Below are positions 16,201 through 23,724 of a stretch of 24,347 nucleotides of DNA, piece by piece. Position numbers and translations under genes: made by a program. Position 1 is the first letter of the stretch. Each line of letters opens with the position of its first letter. Under the pieces are notes generated by a model. That model worked only from the letters and a program-made list of their open reading frames with translations. It was not told the DNA's origin and searched no databases. The stretch spans positions 47,871 through 72,217 of the forward strand of contig DIAQ01000047.1 of the NCBI GenBank assembly GCA_002414865.1. The letters are read 5' to 3'. The DNA comes from a candidate division Hyd24-12 bacterium UBA5074 (GTDB lineage Bacteria; Fermentibacterota; Fermentibacteria; Fermentibacterales; Fermentibacteraceae).

Positions 16201-17861
16201 GATGCAACCCGCCCGGCGAGCTCGGAGAGGAGCTCTATCTCCCCCGTCTCTCCCGCCAGCATCAGCGCCGAGTAGAGGATGTTGCCGAGGGCGAAAGGCT
16301 CGTTCTTCGCGATGTCCGCTGCCGCGAGCAGCTCGGGGAGCGTAGCTGCGGGGCTGCCCAGGACGAAGGACACGAAACGCTCCTGCCAGACCGGTATCGC
16401 CTCGCCCCCCGCCAGGAACTCCCTCGGGATCATCCTCCCGGCCTTCCAGCCCTGGATTCCCTTCTCTTCGGTCCTGGAGGCGAAGCCGGAGGCCCCGAGC
16501 CGCTCGAGGGAGGCGGACACGGAGCCCGGCGGCTCCTGGAGGACGAAGCACAAGGCAGAGAGCCCCACGGGGGAGGAGAGAGCGTCGAGCAGCGACAGCA
16601 CGCTGCGCTCGGGATCGTCCAGCTTCAGCATCGCGTCGAGGCTTCCGTCGGAGTCGTCGGGTGCCTGGTCCGCCTCGCCCGCGCTCCTGGCGAACGACCA
16701 GTTGGGTCCTGAGCGGACGAGGGTCTTCCGAGCCACTAGAAAGCGGAGCATGGAGAGGAGGTCGGCCGGGCCGGCCACCTCATGGCGCTCGAGCGCGGGC
16801 GCCAGGCCGGCGGGAATTTCGTCAGCCGCCATGAAGGCCCTGAGGAGATCGTCCCGCGGCGCGGCCGGGGCCGAGTCGAGATCTATCTCGAAGGGAGCGC
16901 CTGCAAACAGCTTGTCGAGCCTCACACCCGGATCGGTGCGCAGCAGGAGGCCGGCCCGGCCCTTCGACGCCTCGACGAGCCTCAGCAGGCCCGAGAGCTC
17001 CGACGCCCGGGATGCTCCGAGCCTTACGTCGAGGAGGACCGGCGTGTCCGCCGCCAGCTCGTCCAGGGCTTCCGCGGGGGAGCCGAAGGCCCCTTCGGGC
17101 CTGAGGCGAAGGAGCCGCTCCTGCAGCCCGTCGACGAAGTCACGGCCGGCCGGAGCGCGGATCTCGAGGGTCCTCCATCCCGAGAGCTCGAGGAGCGCCG
17201 AGGCCTCTGACACCACGGCGCGCGACGCCGCCGCGGCCCCCCCCAGCAGGACGATGCACGGGGAGTCATTCCGGGAGGCGCAGGAGACCGCGTGCTCCGC
17301 TATTCGCGGCGGCATCCCGGAGAGACCCAGCAGGCGCGAGGGTATGGCGGACGGACGTATCAGCAGGGGAGGGATCTGCGACCCCCGCTGGACCGCCGGG
17401 AGTTGCGGGATCCCGGGCGAAGGCTCGGGAACGTCGGTGATGTAGAGCTGTGGCCCGGAATCCTCCGCCAGGTACAGCAGGCCTGTCGGGATGCTCCTTC
17501 CCGCGTGACCCTGGGCCGCGAGATACAGCAGGGTTTCCAGATACTGGGAGCGCATCTCGTCGGACAGCGATTCGGGACCTTCCTCGATGGGGCGTCCCGG
17601 CATGAAGGTCCTGACGGTGAGGCATGTCGCCCCGTCCAGATCGTCCTTCACGAGCTCGAAGCTCTCGGGGCGCAGCAGCGACGGACAGAATATGTTGCGT
17701 GAAATGGAATAACGCTTGTGAACATCGGCCGGAGGCGCGTTGTGGAGCGTCACGGAGCAGAAACGCCCGTCCTCGAAAAGGTCCGCGCAGAGAAAAACCC
17801 TGGCGCCGCCCGCGGACGGGAGCTGCCGGCGTATCTCGTACCTGGCGTTGATCCTGTCCAA
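13248..17861 (-). CDS. Large diguanylate cyclase with pseudokinase, STAND-like, helical-repeat and GAF modules
   Basis: A protein of about 1537 residues counted from TTG 17861. Residues 7-150 align in outline with a Ser/Thr kinase but lack its catalytic residues: VTLHNA replaces the VAIK lysine, GRSIPTG stands where HRDLKP should be, and TDVPE replaces DFG. At 196-330 a STAND/AAA-like fold has GGAAAASRA in place of a P-loop. A winged-helix-like segment (about 416-485) and a long TPR-like helical region (about 500-960) follow, then a GAF-like domain (about 1085-1215). The GGDEF domain (about 1225-1385) is intact: MDLDFFKSVND, GGEEF at 1304-1308, and RPND exactly five residues before it, the RxxD product-inhibition site. 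A second GAF-like domain ends the protein. GGGAGG precedes the TTG by 6 bases; an ATG at 17963 has no ribosome site. Probably cytoplasmic. Confidence 0.88.
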   Translation of the reverse strand: MDRINARYEIRRQLPSAGGARVFLCADLFEDGRFCSVTLHNAPPADVHKRYSISRNIFCPSLLRPESFELVKDDLDGATCLTVRTFMPGRPIEEGPESLSDEMRSQYLETLLYLAAQGHAGRSIPTGLLYLAEDSGPQLYITDVPEPSPGIPQLPAVQRGSQIPPLLIRPSAIPSRLLGLSGMPPRIAEHAVSCASRNDSPCIVLLGGAAAASRAVVSEASALLELSGWRTLEIRAPAGRDFVDGLQERLLRLRPEGAFGSPAEALDELAADTPVLLDVRLGASRASELSGLLRLVEASKGRAGLLLRTDPGVRLDKLFAGAPFEIDLDSAPAAPRDDLLRAFMAADEIPAGLAPALERHEVAGPADLLSMLRFLVARKTLVRSGPNWSFARSAGEADQAPDDSDGSLDAMLKLDDPERSVLSLLDALSSPVGLSALCFVLQEPPGSVSASLERLGASGFASRTEEKGIQGWKAGRMIPREFLAGGEAIPVWQERFVSFVLGSPAATLPELLAAADIAKNEPFALGNILYSALMLAGETGEIELLSELAGRVASLPPEALSPSQARSILLAVEPCRIQRLDVTAFRAFLDHWMTVFSEHQDIALVSARLGEIDFVEKDYDSAMAHLDEAITHCQQGGICEFAPSVLASALRVAQAAGRTGDLANRLAGISTAGVSDLRPETAIGIDSWAAVIQAQAGNTQEALTLLQHAAPLLPLAGPSGRQTYDWCRGQALMAFGELSAAAASLERALLLAENRSDHLSEVEILSSLVLCQERLPGHTVRKMIVALNLVSERAAAAGNSGYRVFALGRLLGLYVRSLQFSRAAATAAQLDSAGWAGSPEEAAHANWYRAMMEFQTGAEICPGSADVFLPGTKALLDAFSSGEDPSEAVSRVAASIRGSSRGELVPAGLYLALEAAARGLESPARILGSALAELYRPHIDEVIPAWRLCMNGLLSARPSEADRSLLSAQHVARQLDRLFLVWMILRVRRRIDPGDNPRRTASIAILLEELDRHVEGQIPAAVRERFARRPDLLERRAAILEEGSFSSSPLEKLRDSLEEKVRGVGADLRMPGAVREDMTLRSDTSWGLEMLNSFSEASRVAILTIEDGNASIVESRGYGSALPPSPEMLEAAMSCGGRHFLVENFGRTPFGSRFLHAVPLGRTHTALHAAERRRPSDSASDGHYLVVEVDSPFNTLAAGREGILMCFSRQISASMALRELEMQTQHDSLTGATISAIWLHRLKEALASGTVTRERPLAVLMMDLDFFKSVNDSFGHREGDRVLKAFSDAVLGTVRPNDILGRLGGEEFGIILPGASEKNASAVAERIRQKVGTTLLRPDRRPVTVSIGISVSPVHGEAAELLVRRADIALYESKRKGRDRSTLWNPTMASTFTDRTAVSLLDTGDPGWDQHISQSALRLLSTIDLSPRDIADETRNALRCEYLSLVPSTGESVSLGLPEAARGLRDIAPGPPGRPSEGMSTDWMFYGLSVRLEGGGQLLAAWRGTDNLPRSLSQLFKSFATLAGLLLSQRVSSEGEP

Positions 17862-17980
17862 ACAGAGCCTCCCGGGCCGGTCTTGTGTAGCCTTGCGGAC
17901 GAGGGTTATCTTAGCGCGTCCAGCGGTTCCCGGCCAGCACCCGGTTTTCTCCCCGGACGGCATAGTCGAAAGGATTCACC
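17862..17980. promoter_or_regulatory. Divergent intergenic region between the large cyclase gene and valS
   Basis: With the TTG start at 17861 this leaves a 119-base divergent gap, enough for two promoters. On the minus strand TAAGAT (four of six -10 positions) lies 17 bases after TGGCCG, a poor -35. On the plus strand TTGTGT is 17 bases from TTATCT, also poor. I see no strong promoter, hairpin or inverted repeat. Confidence 0.25.
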
Positions 17981-20395
17981 TTGGCCCTCGCACGGCGCTA
18001 CGATCCGACCGCATCGGAGCCACTCTGGCAGAAATACTGGCAGGAACAGGGGCTGTTCCGCTCGAACCCCTGCTCGGGCAAGCCTCTCTTCACCATAGAC
18101 ACCCCTCCCCCGACGGTCTCCGGGATGATCCACATGGGGCACGTCTTCAGCTACGTGCAGGCCGAGGCGGTCGCGAGGTACCACAGGATGAGGGGCGAGG
18201 AGGTCTTCTACCCCTTCTGCTTCGACGACAACGGCCTTCCCTCCGAGCGGTTCACCGAGAGAACCCTCGGCGTGAAAGCCCACGAGATGTCCAGGAGCGA
18301 ATTCGTGAAGCTCTGCATGGAGGTCACCGGCCAGGCCGAGAAGGGCTTCAGGGACCTCTGGACGCGGCTGGGCTTCAGCTGCGACTGGGAGGAGGCCTAC
18401 ACGACCATCTCCCCCTGGGTGCAGAGGATCTCCCAGCGCTCCTTCCTCGATCTCCTGTCGTCGGGGCGGGCCTACAGGCGGAGGATGCCGACCCTCTGGT
18501 GCCCCGAGTGCCGCACGGCCGTGGCCCAGGCCGAGACTGAGGACCGGGAGCTCCCGTCGGTCTTCTACGACCTCTCCTTCGGCCTGGAGGGCGGCGGATC
18601 CATCCCGATAGCCACCACCCGCCCCGAGCTGCTCCCTGCCTGCGTCGCGGTGTTCCGCAACCCGTCCGATCCCAGGTGGGCGCATCTCGAAGGGCGCAGA
18701 GCCGTCGTGCCCCTGTCCGGCCGGACGGTCGCGATCCTCTGCGACGAGAAGGTGTCCGTCGAGAAGGGGAGCGGCCTCGTGATGTGCTGCACCTTCGGCG
18801 ATACCACCGACATCTCCTGGTACGAGGAATTCGGCCTCGAGCTCAGGATCGTGCTCGAGAAGGACGGGCGCATGAACGAGCTCGCCGGCCCGCTCCAGGG
18901 TCTCTCGTCCTCCGAGGCGAGGAAGAGGCTGGTGGAGGAGCTGGCGGTCGCCGGCTCGTCGAGCGGCGGGAAGCCCATAGTTCATTCCGTCAACGTCCAC
19001 GAGCGCTGTGGCACCCCGCTCGAGTACCTCGTCACCCAGCAATGGTTCATCCGCATCCTCGACCTGAAGGACGACCTCCTCAGGCGCGGGGAGGAGGTCA
19101 ACTGGCATCCCCCCATGTTCAAGGTGAGGTTCGACCACTGGGTCGAGAACCTGAAGTGGGACTGGTGTATCAGCCGCCAGAGGTACTTCGGCGTGCCCTT
19201 CCCCCTGTGGTACTGCGCGGAGTGCGGGGAGCCCATCCCCGCGGATCCCGCGACCCTGCCCGTGGATCCGCTCGAGGGCCCGCCGGGAAGGCCGTGCCCG
19301 GCCTGCGGCTGCGAGGAATCGATTCCCGAGAGCGACGTGATGGACACATGGGCCACCAGCTCGCTGACGCCGCAGATCAACGCCAGGAGTGGAGAGGAAG
19401 GCGAGCGCCCCGGCTTCATCCCGATGTCTCTCCGGCCCCAGGCCCACGACATCATCCGCACCTGGGCCTTCTACACGATCGTGAAGGCCCATCTGCACGG
19501 AGGGGAGATCCCCTGGCGCGACATGATGATAAGCGGGCACGCCCTCAATCCGAGCCGCGAGAAGATGTCGAAGAGCAAGGGGAACGTGGCGGGTGACCCG
19601 CTGGCGGCCCTCGAGCAGTTCTCGGCCGACGAGCTCAGGTACTGGGCATGCAGCAGCAAGCTGGGCAGCGATGTCGTGTTCAGCGAGGAGGTTCTCGGCC
19701 TCGGCAGGCGGCTCGTGACCAAGCTCTGGAACGCGGTGAGGTTCGCCTCCCAGCACCTGGAGGACTACGACCCTTCCCTCGGTGAAGCCGATCTGCGACC
19801 CTTCGACCGGTGGATCCTGGCGAGGGCATCCGCCGTGGCCGGGGAGGGGACGGCGGGTTTCGACGAGTACGAGTTCTCCACCTGCATGAGGGAGACGGAG
19901 ACCTTCTTCTGGAGCGACATCTGCGACAATTACCTCGAGATAGTCAAGGCCAGGCTGTACGGCGACGACCCCGCGGCCAGGAGGGCGGCGCAGCAGGCTC
20001 TCTACCAGGCGCTCTACACCGCGCTCAGGCTGTTCGCCCCGGTGCTGGTCCACATAACCGAGGAGCTGTACCAGGGAGTTTTCCGCCGGTTCGAGGAGCA
20101 TCCGAGCGTCCACACCGCCCCGTGGCCGGCCGGGACCCCTTCGGCTGACGACGAGAGGCTGCTCGAGCTGGGCGCGAGCGCCCTGGCCATAGTGGAGGCT
20201 GCGAGGAAGTTCAAGAGCGAGGGCAACCTCAGCATGGCCGCGCCCCTGGGCGGAATGGCCGTGACGGCGCCCGAAGGCGATCTGACGGGGTTGCGAGGTT
20301 TCGAGAGCGACCTGCTCAGCGTCACGCGTTGCCCGTCCATCGAGTGGTCGGCGGGGGAGGTTCTGTCGGTGACGGTTTCCGGGAGCCCCTCGTGA
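17981..20395 (+). CDS. valS: Valyl-tRNA synthetase (archaeal/actinobacterial-type)
   Basis: An 804-residue class Ia synthetase. The N-terminal PPPTVSGMIHMGHVFSY contains the HIGH-type motif HMGH at 51-54, and FCFDDNGLPSERF follows. The editing domain contains TTRPELLPACVAV near 212-224 and VMCCTFGDTTDISW near 267-280. KMSKS is at 528-532 and the tail is the anticodon-binding helical domain. CxxC pairs near 174/177, 412/415 and 439/442 suggest zinc sites. The DDNGLP and CTFGDTTD phrases and the absence of the C-terminal coiled coil mark the ValRS form seen in archaea, actinobacteria and some alphaproteobacteria, not the common E. coli-type enzyme. The start is TTG at 17981 with AAAGGA upstream. 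The stop overlaps the dCMP deaminase start (GTGA). Confidence 0.93.
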   Translation: MALARRYDPTASEPLWQKYWQEQGLFRSNPCSGKPLFTIDTPPPTVSGMIHMGHVFSYVQAEAVARYHRMRGEEVFYPFCFDDNGLPSERFTERTLGVKAHEMSRSEFVKLCMEVTGQAEKGFRDLWTRLGFSCDWEEAYTTISPWVQRISQRSFLDLLSSGRAYRRRMPTLWCPECRTAVAQAETEDRELPSVFYDLSFGLEGGGSIPIATTRPELLPACVAVFRNPSDPRWAHLEGRRAVVPLSGRTVAILCDEKVSVEKGSGLVMCCTFGDTTDISWYEEFGLELRIVLEKDGRMNELAGPLQGLSSSEARKRLVEELAVAGSSSGGKPIVHSVNVHERCGTPLEYLVTQQWFIRILDLKDDLLRRGEEVNWHPPMFKVRFDHWVENLKWDWCISRQRYFGVPFPLWYCAECGEPIPADPATLPVDPLEGPPGRPCPACGCEESIPESDVMDTWATSSLTPQINARSGEEGERPGFIPMSLRPQAHDIIRTWAFYTIVKAHLHGGEIPWRDMMISGHALNPSREKMSKSKGNVAGDPLAALEQFSADELRYWACSSKLGSDVVFSEEVLGLGRRLVTKLWNAVRFASQHLEDYDPSLGEADLRPFDRWILARASAVAGEGTAGFDEYEFSTCMRETETFFWSDICDNYLEIVKARLYGDDPAARRAAQQALYQALYTALRLFAPVLVHITEELYQGVFRRFEEHPSVHTAPWPAGTPSADDERLLELGASALAIVEAARKFKSEGNLSMAAPLGGMAVTAPEGDLTGLRGFESDLLSVTRCPSIEWSAGEVLSVTVSGSPS

Positions 20396-20889
20396 GGCCC
20401 GGCTGGGACGAGTACTTCCTGAAGCTGGCCATGCTGGCGTCCGAGAGGGCCACGTGTCCGAGGATGCACTGCGGCTGCGTCATCGTGAAGGACAGGTATG
20501 TGCTCTCCACGGGCTACAACGGCTCCCTCCCGGGGGCGCCCCACTGCGAGGACGAGGGATGCCTGGTCGTCGACAACCACTGTGTCAGGACGAACCACGC
20601 CGAGATCAACGCCATCTCACAGGCCGCGAGACACGGGGTGTCGGTGAACGGCGCCACCGCCTACGTCACCAACATGCCGTGCACGACGTGCGCCAAGGCG
20701 CTGATCGCTGCCGGGATCGTGCGCGTGGTCGTCTTCTCGGAGTATCACGACACGCTGGCCGAGAGCTTCTTCGGGGAGTCCGGCGTCACCCTCGAGCGCC
20801 GCCCGATGCCCGACCGGCAGATCTGCTACGACCTGGGTTCCTATTCCTCGGCCAGACCCTGCAGCGACGCCGGAGGAAGCGGATCCTGA
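20392..20889 (+). CDS. dCMP deaminase family protein (ComEB-like)
   Basis: A 165-residue cytidine/deoxycytidylate deaminase-fold enzyme. The zinc site is clear: HAEIN with His69 and catalytic Glu71, and PCTTC with Cys97 and Cys100. An additional His/Cys cluster (HCEDEGC, 51-57) matches the second metal site of T4-type dCMP deaminases. dCMP deaminase makes dUMP for thymidylate synthesis; ComEB homologues share the fold. Length is normal and the short C-terminal tail is low in complexity. The start is GTG at 20392, overlapping the valS stop as GTGA, so expression is coupled to valS; the open frame upstream of that is inside valS. It converges on the ABC permease gene with a 16-base gap that holds no U-tract terminator. 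Confidence 0.9.
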   Translation: MRPGWDEYFLKLAMLASERATCPRMHCGCVIVKDRYVLSTGYNGSLPGAPHCEDEGCLVVDNHCVRTNHAEINAISQAARHGVSVNGATAYVTNMPCTTCAKALIAAGIVRVVVFSEYHDTLAESFFGESGVTLERRPMPDRQICYDLGSYSSARPCSDAGGSGS

Positions 20890-20905
20890 GAGACGGGCCC
20901 CGGGG

Positions 20906-21715
20906 CTACTGCTGCTTCGCCTCGGCCCTCTTCTGGAGTCCCCAGCGAGCCCTGACCGCCCTCTCGGCCACGGCGAAGATCACCTTGTCCGTCAGGAGGC
21001 CTATCAACACGATGACCAGGATCACCGCCACCACCGCAGGCATGTCGTTGAGCTCGCGACCCATCATCAGTAGGTAGCCCAGGCCCGGTACCGCATAGAG
21101 CAGCTCGCCCGCCATCAGCGACCGCCATGCGAACGACCACCCCAGCTTCATCCCGGTGACGATCGTCGGCAGGGCCGACGGGAGGATGACCGAGCTGTAG
21201 AGCCTTATCCCGTTCGCGCCCATGTTGCGGGCGGCCTGCACGAAGACGCGCGGCGTGTTCCGGATGCCGTCCTCGGTCGCCAGGGCGATGGACAGGAAGG
21301 CCCCCATCACCACGACGAAGACGATCGCCTTCTCCGAGAGCCCGAACCACAGTATCGCGAGCGGGAGCCAGCAGATGCTCGGAAGGGTCTGCAGGCCGAG
21401 CACGAGAAGGCCGAAGGTGTTCTTGAACCAGTTGATCCTCGCGAGCAGGAATCCGGTCACCGTTCCGCCCGCCAGAGCAATCGAGTACCCCCATGCAAGG
21501 CGCTTCAGGCTGCCCAGGATGGCGGGGAGATAGGATCCCCCTCCGAAGCCCCTCGTGATGGATTCCGCGACTCCGTCCGGGGTCGGGAAGATGTACCTGG
21601 GCCAGATGCGGAGGGCTCCGAGCAGCCACCACGATCCCAGCAGGGCTCCGAAGAAGAGCACCTGCTGCAGCCGGACCGACATCCGGCCCCTGCGGGCGGC
21701 GCCGCCCTCAGCCAT
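20906..21715 (-). CDS. ABC transporter permease (SsuC/TauC/NrtB-like)
   Basis: A 269-residue inner-membrane permease of the binding-protein-dependent type used for sulfonates, taurine, nitrate or pyrimidine precursors. Hydrophobic helices lie near 17-35, 72-92, 101-123, 128-146, 193-213 and 226-248. The cytoplasmic EAA-like loop, AARNMGANG with VILPSALP after it (about 161-183), contacts the ATPase. The start is ATG at 21715, overlapping the ATPase stop by 8 bases. A second possible start, ATG at 21682 (MSVRLQQ), also has an AGGGG upstream. It is the last gene of the four-gene operon. The substrate cannot be read from the permease. Confidence 0.93.
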   Translation of the reverse strand: MAEGGAARRGRMSVRLQQVLFFGALLGSWWLLGALRIWPRYIFPTPDGVAESITRGFGGGSYLPAILGSLKRLAWGYSIALAGGTVTGFLLARINWFKNTFGLLVLGLQTLPSICWLPLAILWFGLSEKAIVFVVVMGAFLSIALATEDGIRNTPRVFVQAARNMGANGIRLYSSVILPSALPTIVTGMKLGWSFAWRSLMAGELLYAVPGLGYLLMMGRELNDMPAVVAVILVIVLIGLLTDKVIFAVAERAVRARWGLQKRAEAKQQ

Positions 21716-22532
21716 TCGCCGCGGTCTCCGGGACGAGGTCCCTCAGGACCTGGGTGGCCAGGGGGATTATGCCCGGGTCCTCCATATGGCGGGGGCGCGG
21801 CAGATCGACGCGATAGGACGAGAGTATGCGGCCGGGGCTCTGGGACATCACGAGGACCCTGTCTCCGAGGACCACGGCCTCCCTCACGTTGTGCGTGACG
21901 AAGACAACCGTCTTGGCGTCCCTCATCCAGATTTCCTGCAGCTCCGCGTGGAGCCGGTCGCGGGTTATGGCATCGAGGGCTCCGAAGGGCTCGTCCAGGA
22001 GCAGCACCGCGGGATCCATGGCGAGTGCCCTCGCGAGGGCTGCCCGCTGCTTCATGCCCCCGGAGAGCTCGTGCACCCAGGAGGCGGCGAAGCGTTCCAG
22101 ATGCACCATCCGGAGCAGGGCGTCAACGCGCCTGTGACGTTCCGGGGCGGGCATCTTCCTGAGCTTGAGGCCGAACTCCACGTTGGCCGCGACCGTGAGC
22201 CAGGGGAAGAGGGCCGATTCCTGGAAGAGGAGGATCCTGGAGGGGTCGGGTCCGGTCACGGGGATTCCGCCCGCCGTGACGGTGCCTGCGGTCGCCTGCT
22301 CCAGCCCCGCGAGGAGATGGAGGACCGTGGTCTTCCCGCAGCCCGAGGGGCCCACGAGGCACACGAATTCTCCGCTCGCGACGGAGAGGTCGAAGCCGTC
22401 GAGGGCGTCGACCCTGTGCCCGGGCCGGCTGAAGACCCGCGAAACGCCCCTGAGCTCGAGGTCCAGCTCTCTACTCCGTGAGAGGGGGGAGCGCCATGCT
22501 GGACAGAACCGATTCGAGCTCGGATAGGTCAT
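21708..22532 (-). CDS. ABC transporter ATP-binding protein (SsuB/TauB/NrtD-like)
   Basis: The ATPase subunit of the importer. Walker A is GPSGCGKTT at 61-69, the Q-loop glutamine is near 104 (FQESALFPWLTV), the signature is LSGGMKQR at 156-163, Walker B is LLLDEP at 177-182 with the D-loop GALDAITR after it, and the switch histidine is near 214 (VTHNVREAV). All catalytic residues are intact. The start is uncertain. The only ATG before the domain is at 22532, which overlaps the binding-protein gene by 62 bases and lacks a good ribosome site. A CTG at 22466, with GGAG 7 bases upstream and placed just after the preceding stop, would give a family-typical N-terminus (LDLELRGVS). No GTG or TTG lies between them. 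Confidence 0.92.
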   Translation of the reverse strand: MTYPSSNRFCPAWRSPLSRSRELDLELRGVSRVFSRPGHRVDALDGFDLSVASGEFVCLVGPSGCGKTTVLHLLAGLEQATAGTVTAGGIPVTGPDPSRILLFQESALFPWLTVAANVEFGLKLRKMPAPERHRRVDALLRMVHLERFAASWVHELSGGMKQRAALARALAMDPAVLLLDEPFGALDAITRDRLHAELQEIWMRDAKTVVFVTHNVREAVVLGDRVLVMSQSPGRILSSYRVDLPRPRHMEDPGIIPLATQVLRDLVPETAANG

Positions 22533-23493
22533 AGATGCCGTTCAGATCGGGCTGCTCGTCGAGGAAGCCCGCCTGCCACGCCGCCTGCGCGGAGGCTGAT
22601 AGCGAGCTGCGCACAGGATCCCAGGTCGGCGTCATCCTCGACCAGGCCGAGTCCAGGACCGCGGGAGGGATCTCCCTGCCTGTGAGGGTGGCGATCTGGG
22701 CATTCAGCAGAGCCTTGGCCTCCTCGGGATTGTCGCGCTCCCAGAGGGTGATCCTGACATGGGCCGTGATCCAGCGCCTCACGAGGTCGGGATGCTGCTC
22801 GAGGAAGGCGGTGGACGCGATCAGATGGGCGGTGACGAACTGCCCGCCCGGCCAGAGGTCACGCTCGTCGACGAGGATCCTGCCCCCGGCCTCCACGACG
22901 AGCCTGCTCGCCCACGGCTCGGGCACCCAGGCGCCGTCGATCTGACCCTGCCGGAGGAGCTCGAGTATCTGCGGGTTCTCCGTGGGCACTATCTCCACCG
23001 TGCCGCCCTTGTCGGTCGTGGAGAGGCCGTTTGCGGCCAGGTAGCCTCGCAGGGCGACGTCCTGCGTGTTGCCGAGCTGCGGAGTCGCGAGGCGCCTCCC
23101 GGAGAGATCGGCGCCGGAAGCGATGCCGGAGCTGTCGGCGACGACCAGGGAGGCTCCTCCGCTCGTGGCTCCGCAGACAATCCTCAGAGCCTCGCCGTCC
23201 GAGCGGACGAAGCCTGTGATGGCGGGGTTGGGGCCGATGTAGGTCATGTCGATCTCGCCTGCGAAGAGGGCTTCGATGGCGGAGGGTCCGGCATTGAACA
23301 TCACAGGCTCGATCGTCACGCCAGGACCGAGGGCCTCCTGGAAATCCCCCCGCGCGAGGCCGATGATGGCCTGGGAGTGCGTGATGTTGGGGAAGTACCC
23401 GATCCTGACCACGTCAGGCCTGCCCCCTGCGTCGCCGCAACCGGTCTGCAGAATGATCGTCGACGCAATCAGCGCCCCTGCCGATATCCTCAT
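22471..23493 (-). CDS. ABC transporter substrate-binding lipoprotein (SsuA/NMT1-like)
   Basis: A 340-residue periplasmic binding protein anchored by lipid. The signal sequence ends in the lipobox LQTGC with Cys19. The mature part starts with VVRIGYFPNITHSQAIIGLA, the typical opening of the aliphatic sulfonate/nitrate/NMT1-like family, and continues through GEIDMTYIGPNPAI and GAWVPEPWASRL, normal lobe-2 phrases. It should capture a small anionic or heterocyclic solute for the permease and ATPase encoded downstream; sulfonate, taurine or a thiamine precursor are possibilities, not conclusions. The start ATG at 23493 overlaps the stop of the AbrB-like gene (ATGA). Length and domain order are normal. 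Confidence 0.92.
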   Translation of the reverse strand: MRISAGALIASTIILQTGCGDAGGRPDVVRIGYFPNITHSQAIIGLARGDFQEALGPGVTIEPVMFNAGPSAIEALFAGEIDMTYIGPNPAITGFVRSDGEALRIVCGATSGGASLVVADSSGIASGADLSGRRLATPQLGNTQDVALRGYLAANGLSTTDKGGTVEIVPTENPQILELLRQGQIDGAWVPEPWASRLVVEAGGRILVDERDLWPGGQFVTAHLIASTAFLEQHPDLVRRWITAHVRITLWERDNPEEAKALLNAQIATLTGREIPPAVLDSAWSRMTPTWDPVRSSLSASAQAAWQAGFLDEQPDLNGIYDLSELESVLSSMALPPLTE

Positions 23494-23699
23494 CTCTCCG
23501 AACCTCTTTCCGCTACGCCGGCAGGGACCTTCGACAACAGGACCGTGCCGTCCCTGAGGAGAACCCAGCGCAGCCTTTCGCCGTCCGCAATCGTGAACCT
23601 GTCCGCTATCCTCTTGGGCACTGTGGTGCGCCGCCGGCTGCCCCTTATCGTCACGGCCGTCTCGGTGACGAATTCCACATCCTCGAGATCCGCGTGCAT
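23490..23699 (-). CDS. AbrB/SpoVT-family DNA-binding regulator
   Basis: A 69-residue protein with one SpoVT/AbrB swapped-hairpin domain: VTIRGSRRRTTVPKRIADRF then ADGERLRWVLLRDGTVLLSKV. The TVPK.I....I.DG.....W pattern fits the family (consensus LPKEIR...L..GD.L), and the basic RGSRRR run is the likely DNA contact. Such proteins dimerise and act as transition-state regulators or as antitoxins; no toxin gene lies next to it. The start is ATG at 23699, with GGAGG 5-6 bases upstream. An earlier in-frame TTG at 23717 would use that ribosome site as coding sequence and is less likely. It is the first gene of the ABC operon and overlaps the binding-protein gene by ATGA. An inverted repeat sits just upstream, consistent with autoregulation. 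Confidence 0.82.
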   Translation of the reverse strand: MHADLEDVEFVTETAVTIRGSRRRTTVPKRIADRFTIADGERLRWVLLRDGTVLLSKVPAGVAERGSER

Positions 23700-23724
23700 G
23701 AACCCCTCCTTCTCCAAGGCACCA

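Noticed and set aside
17700..17861. Active Ser/Thr kinase at the N-terminus of the large cyclase
   Set aside because: The fold outline is suggestive, but the catalytic lysine, HRD aspartate and DFG motif are not present.
17862..17963. N-terminal extension of the large cyclase gene to the ATG at 17963
   Set aside because: There is no ribosome site before that ATG, it would leave only 17 bases to the valS start, and the TTG at 17861 has GGGAGG 6 bases upstream and gives a kinase-like N-terminus.
20890..20905. Possible terminator in the 16-base gap between the deaminase and the permease
   Set aside because: The GGGCCCCGGGG run cannot form a proper stem-loop with a U-tract on either strand.
23490..23717. 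Toxin-antitoxin module around the AbrB-like gene
   Set aside because: AbrB-fold proteins can be antitoxins, but the adjoining gene is a substrate-binding lipoprotein and no toxin-like gene is present.
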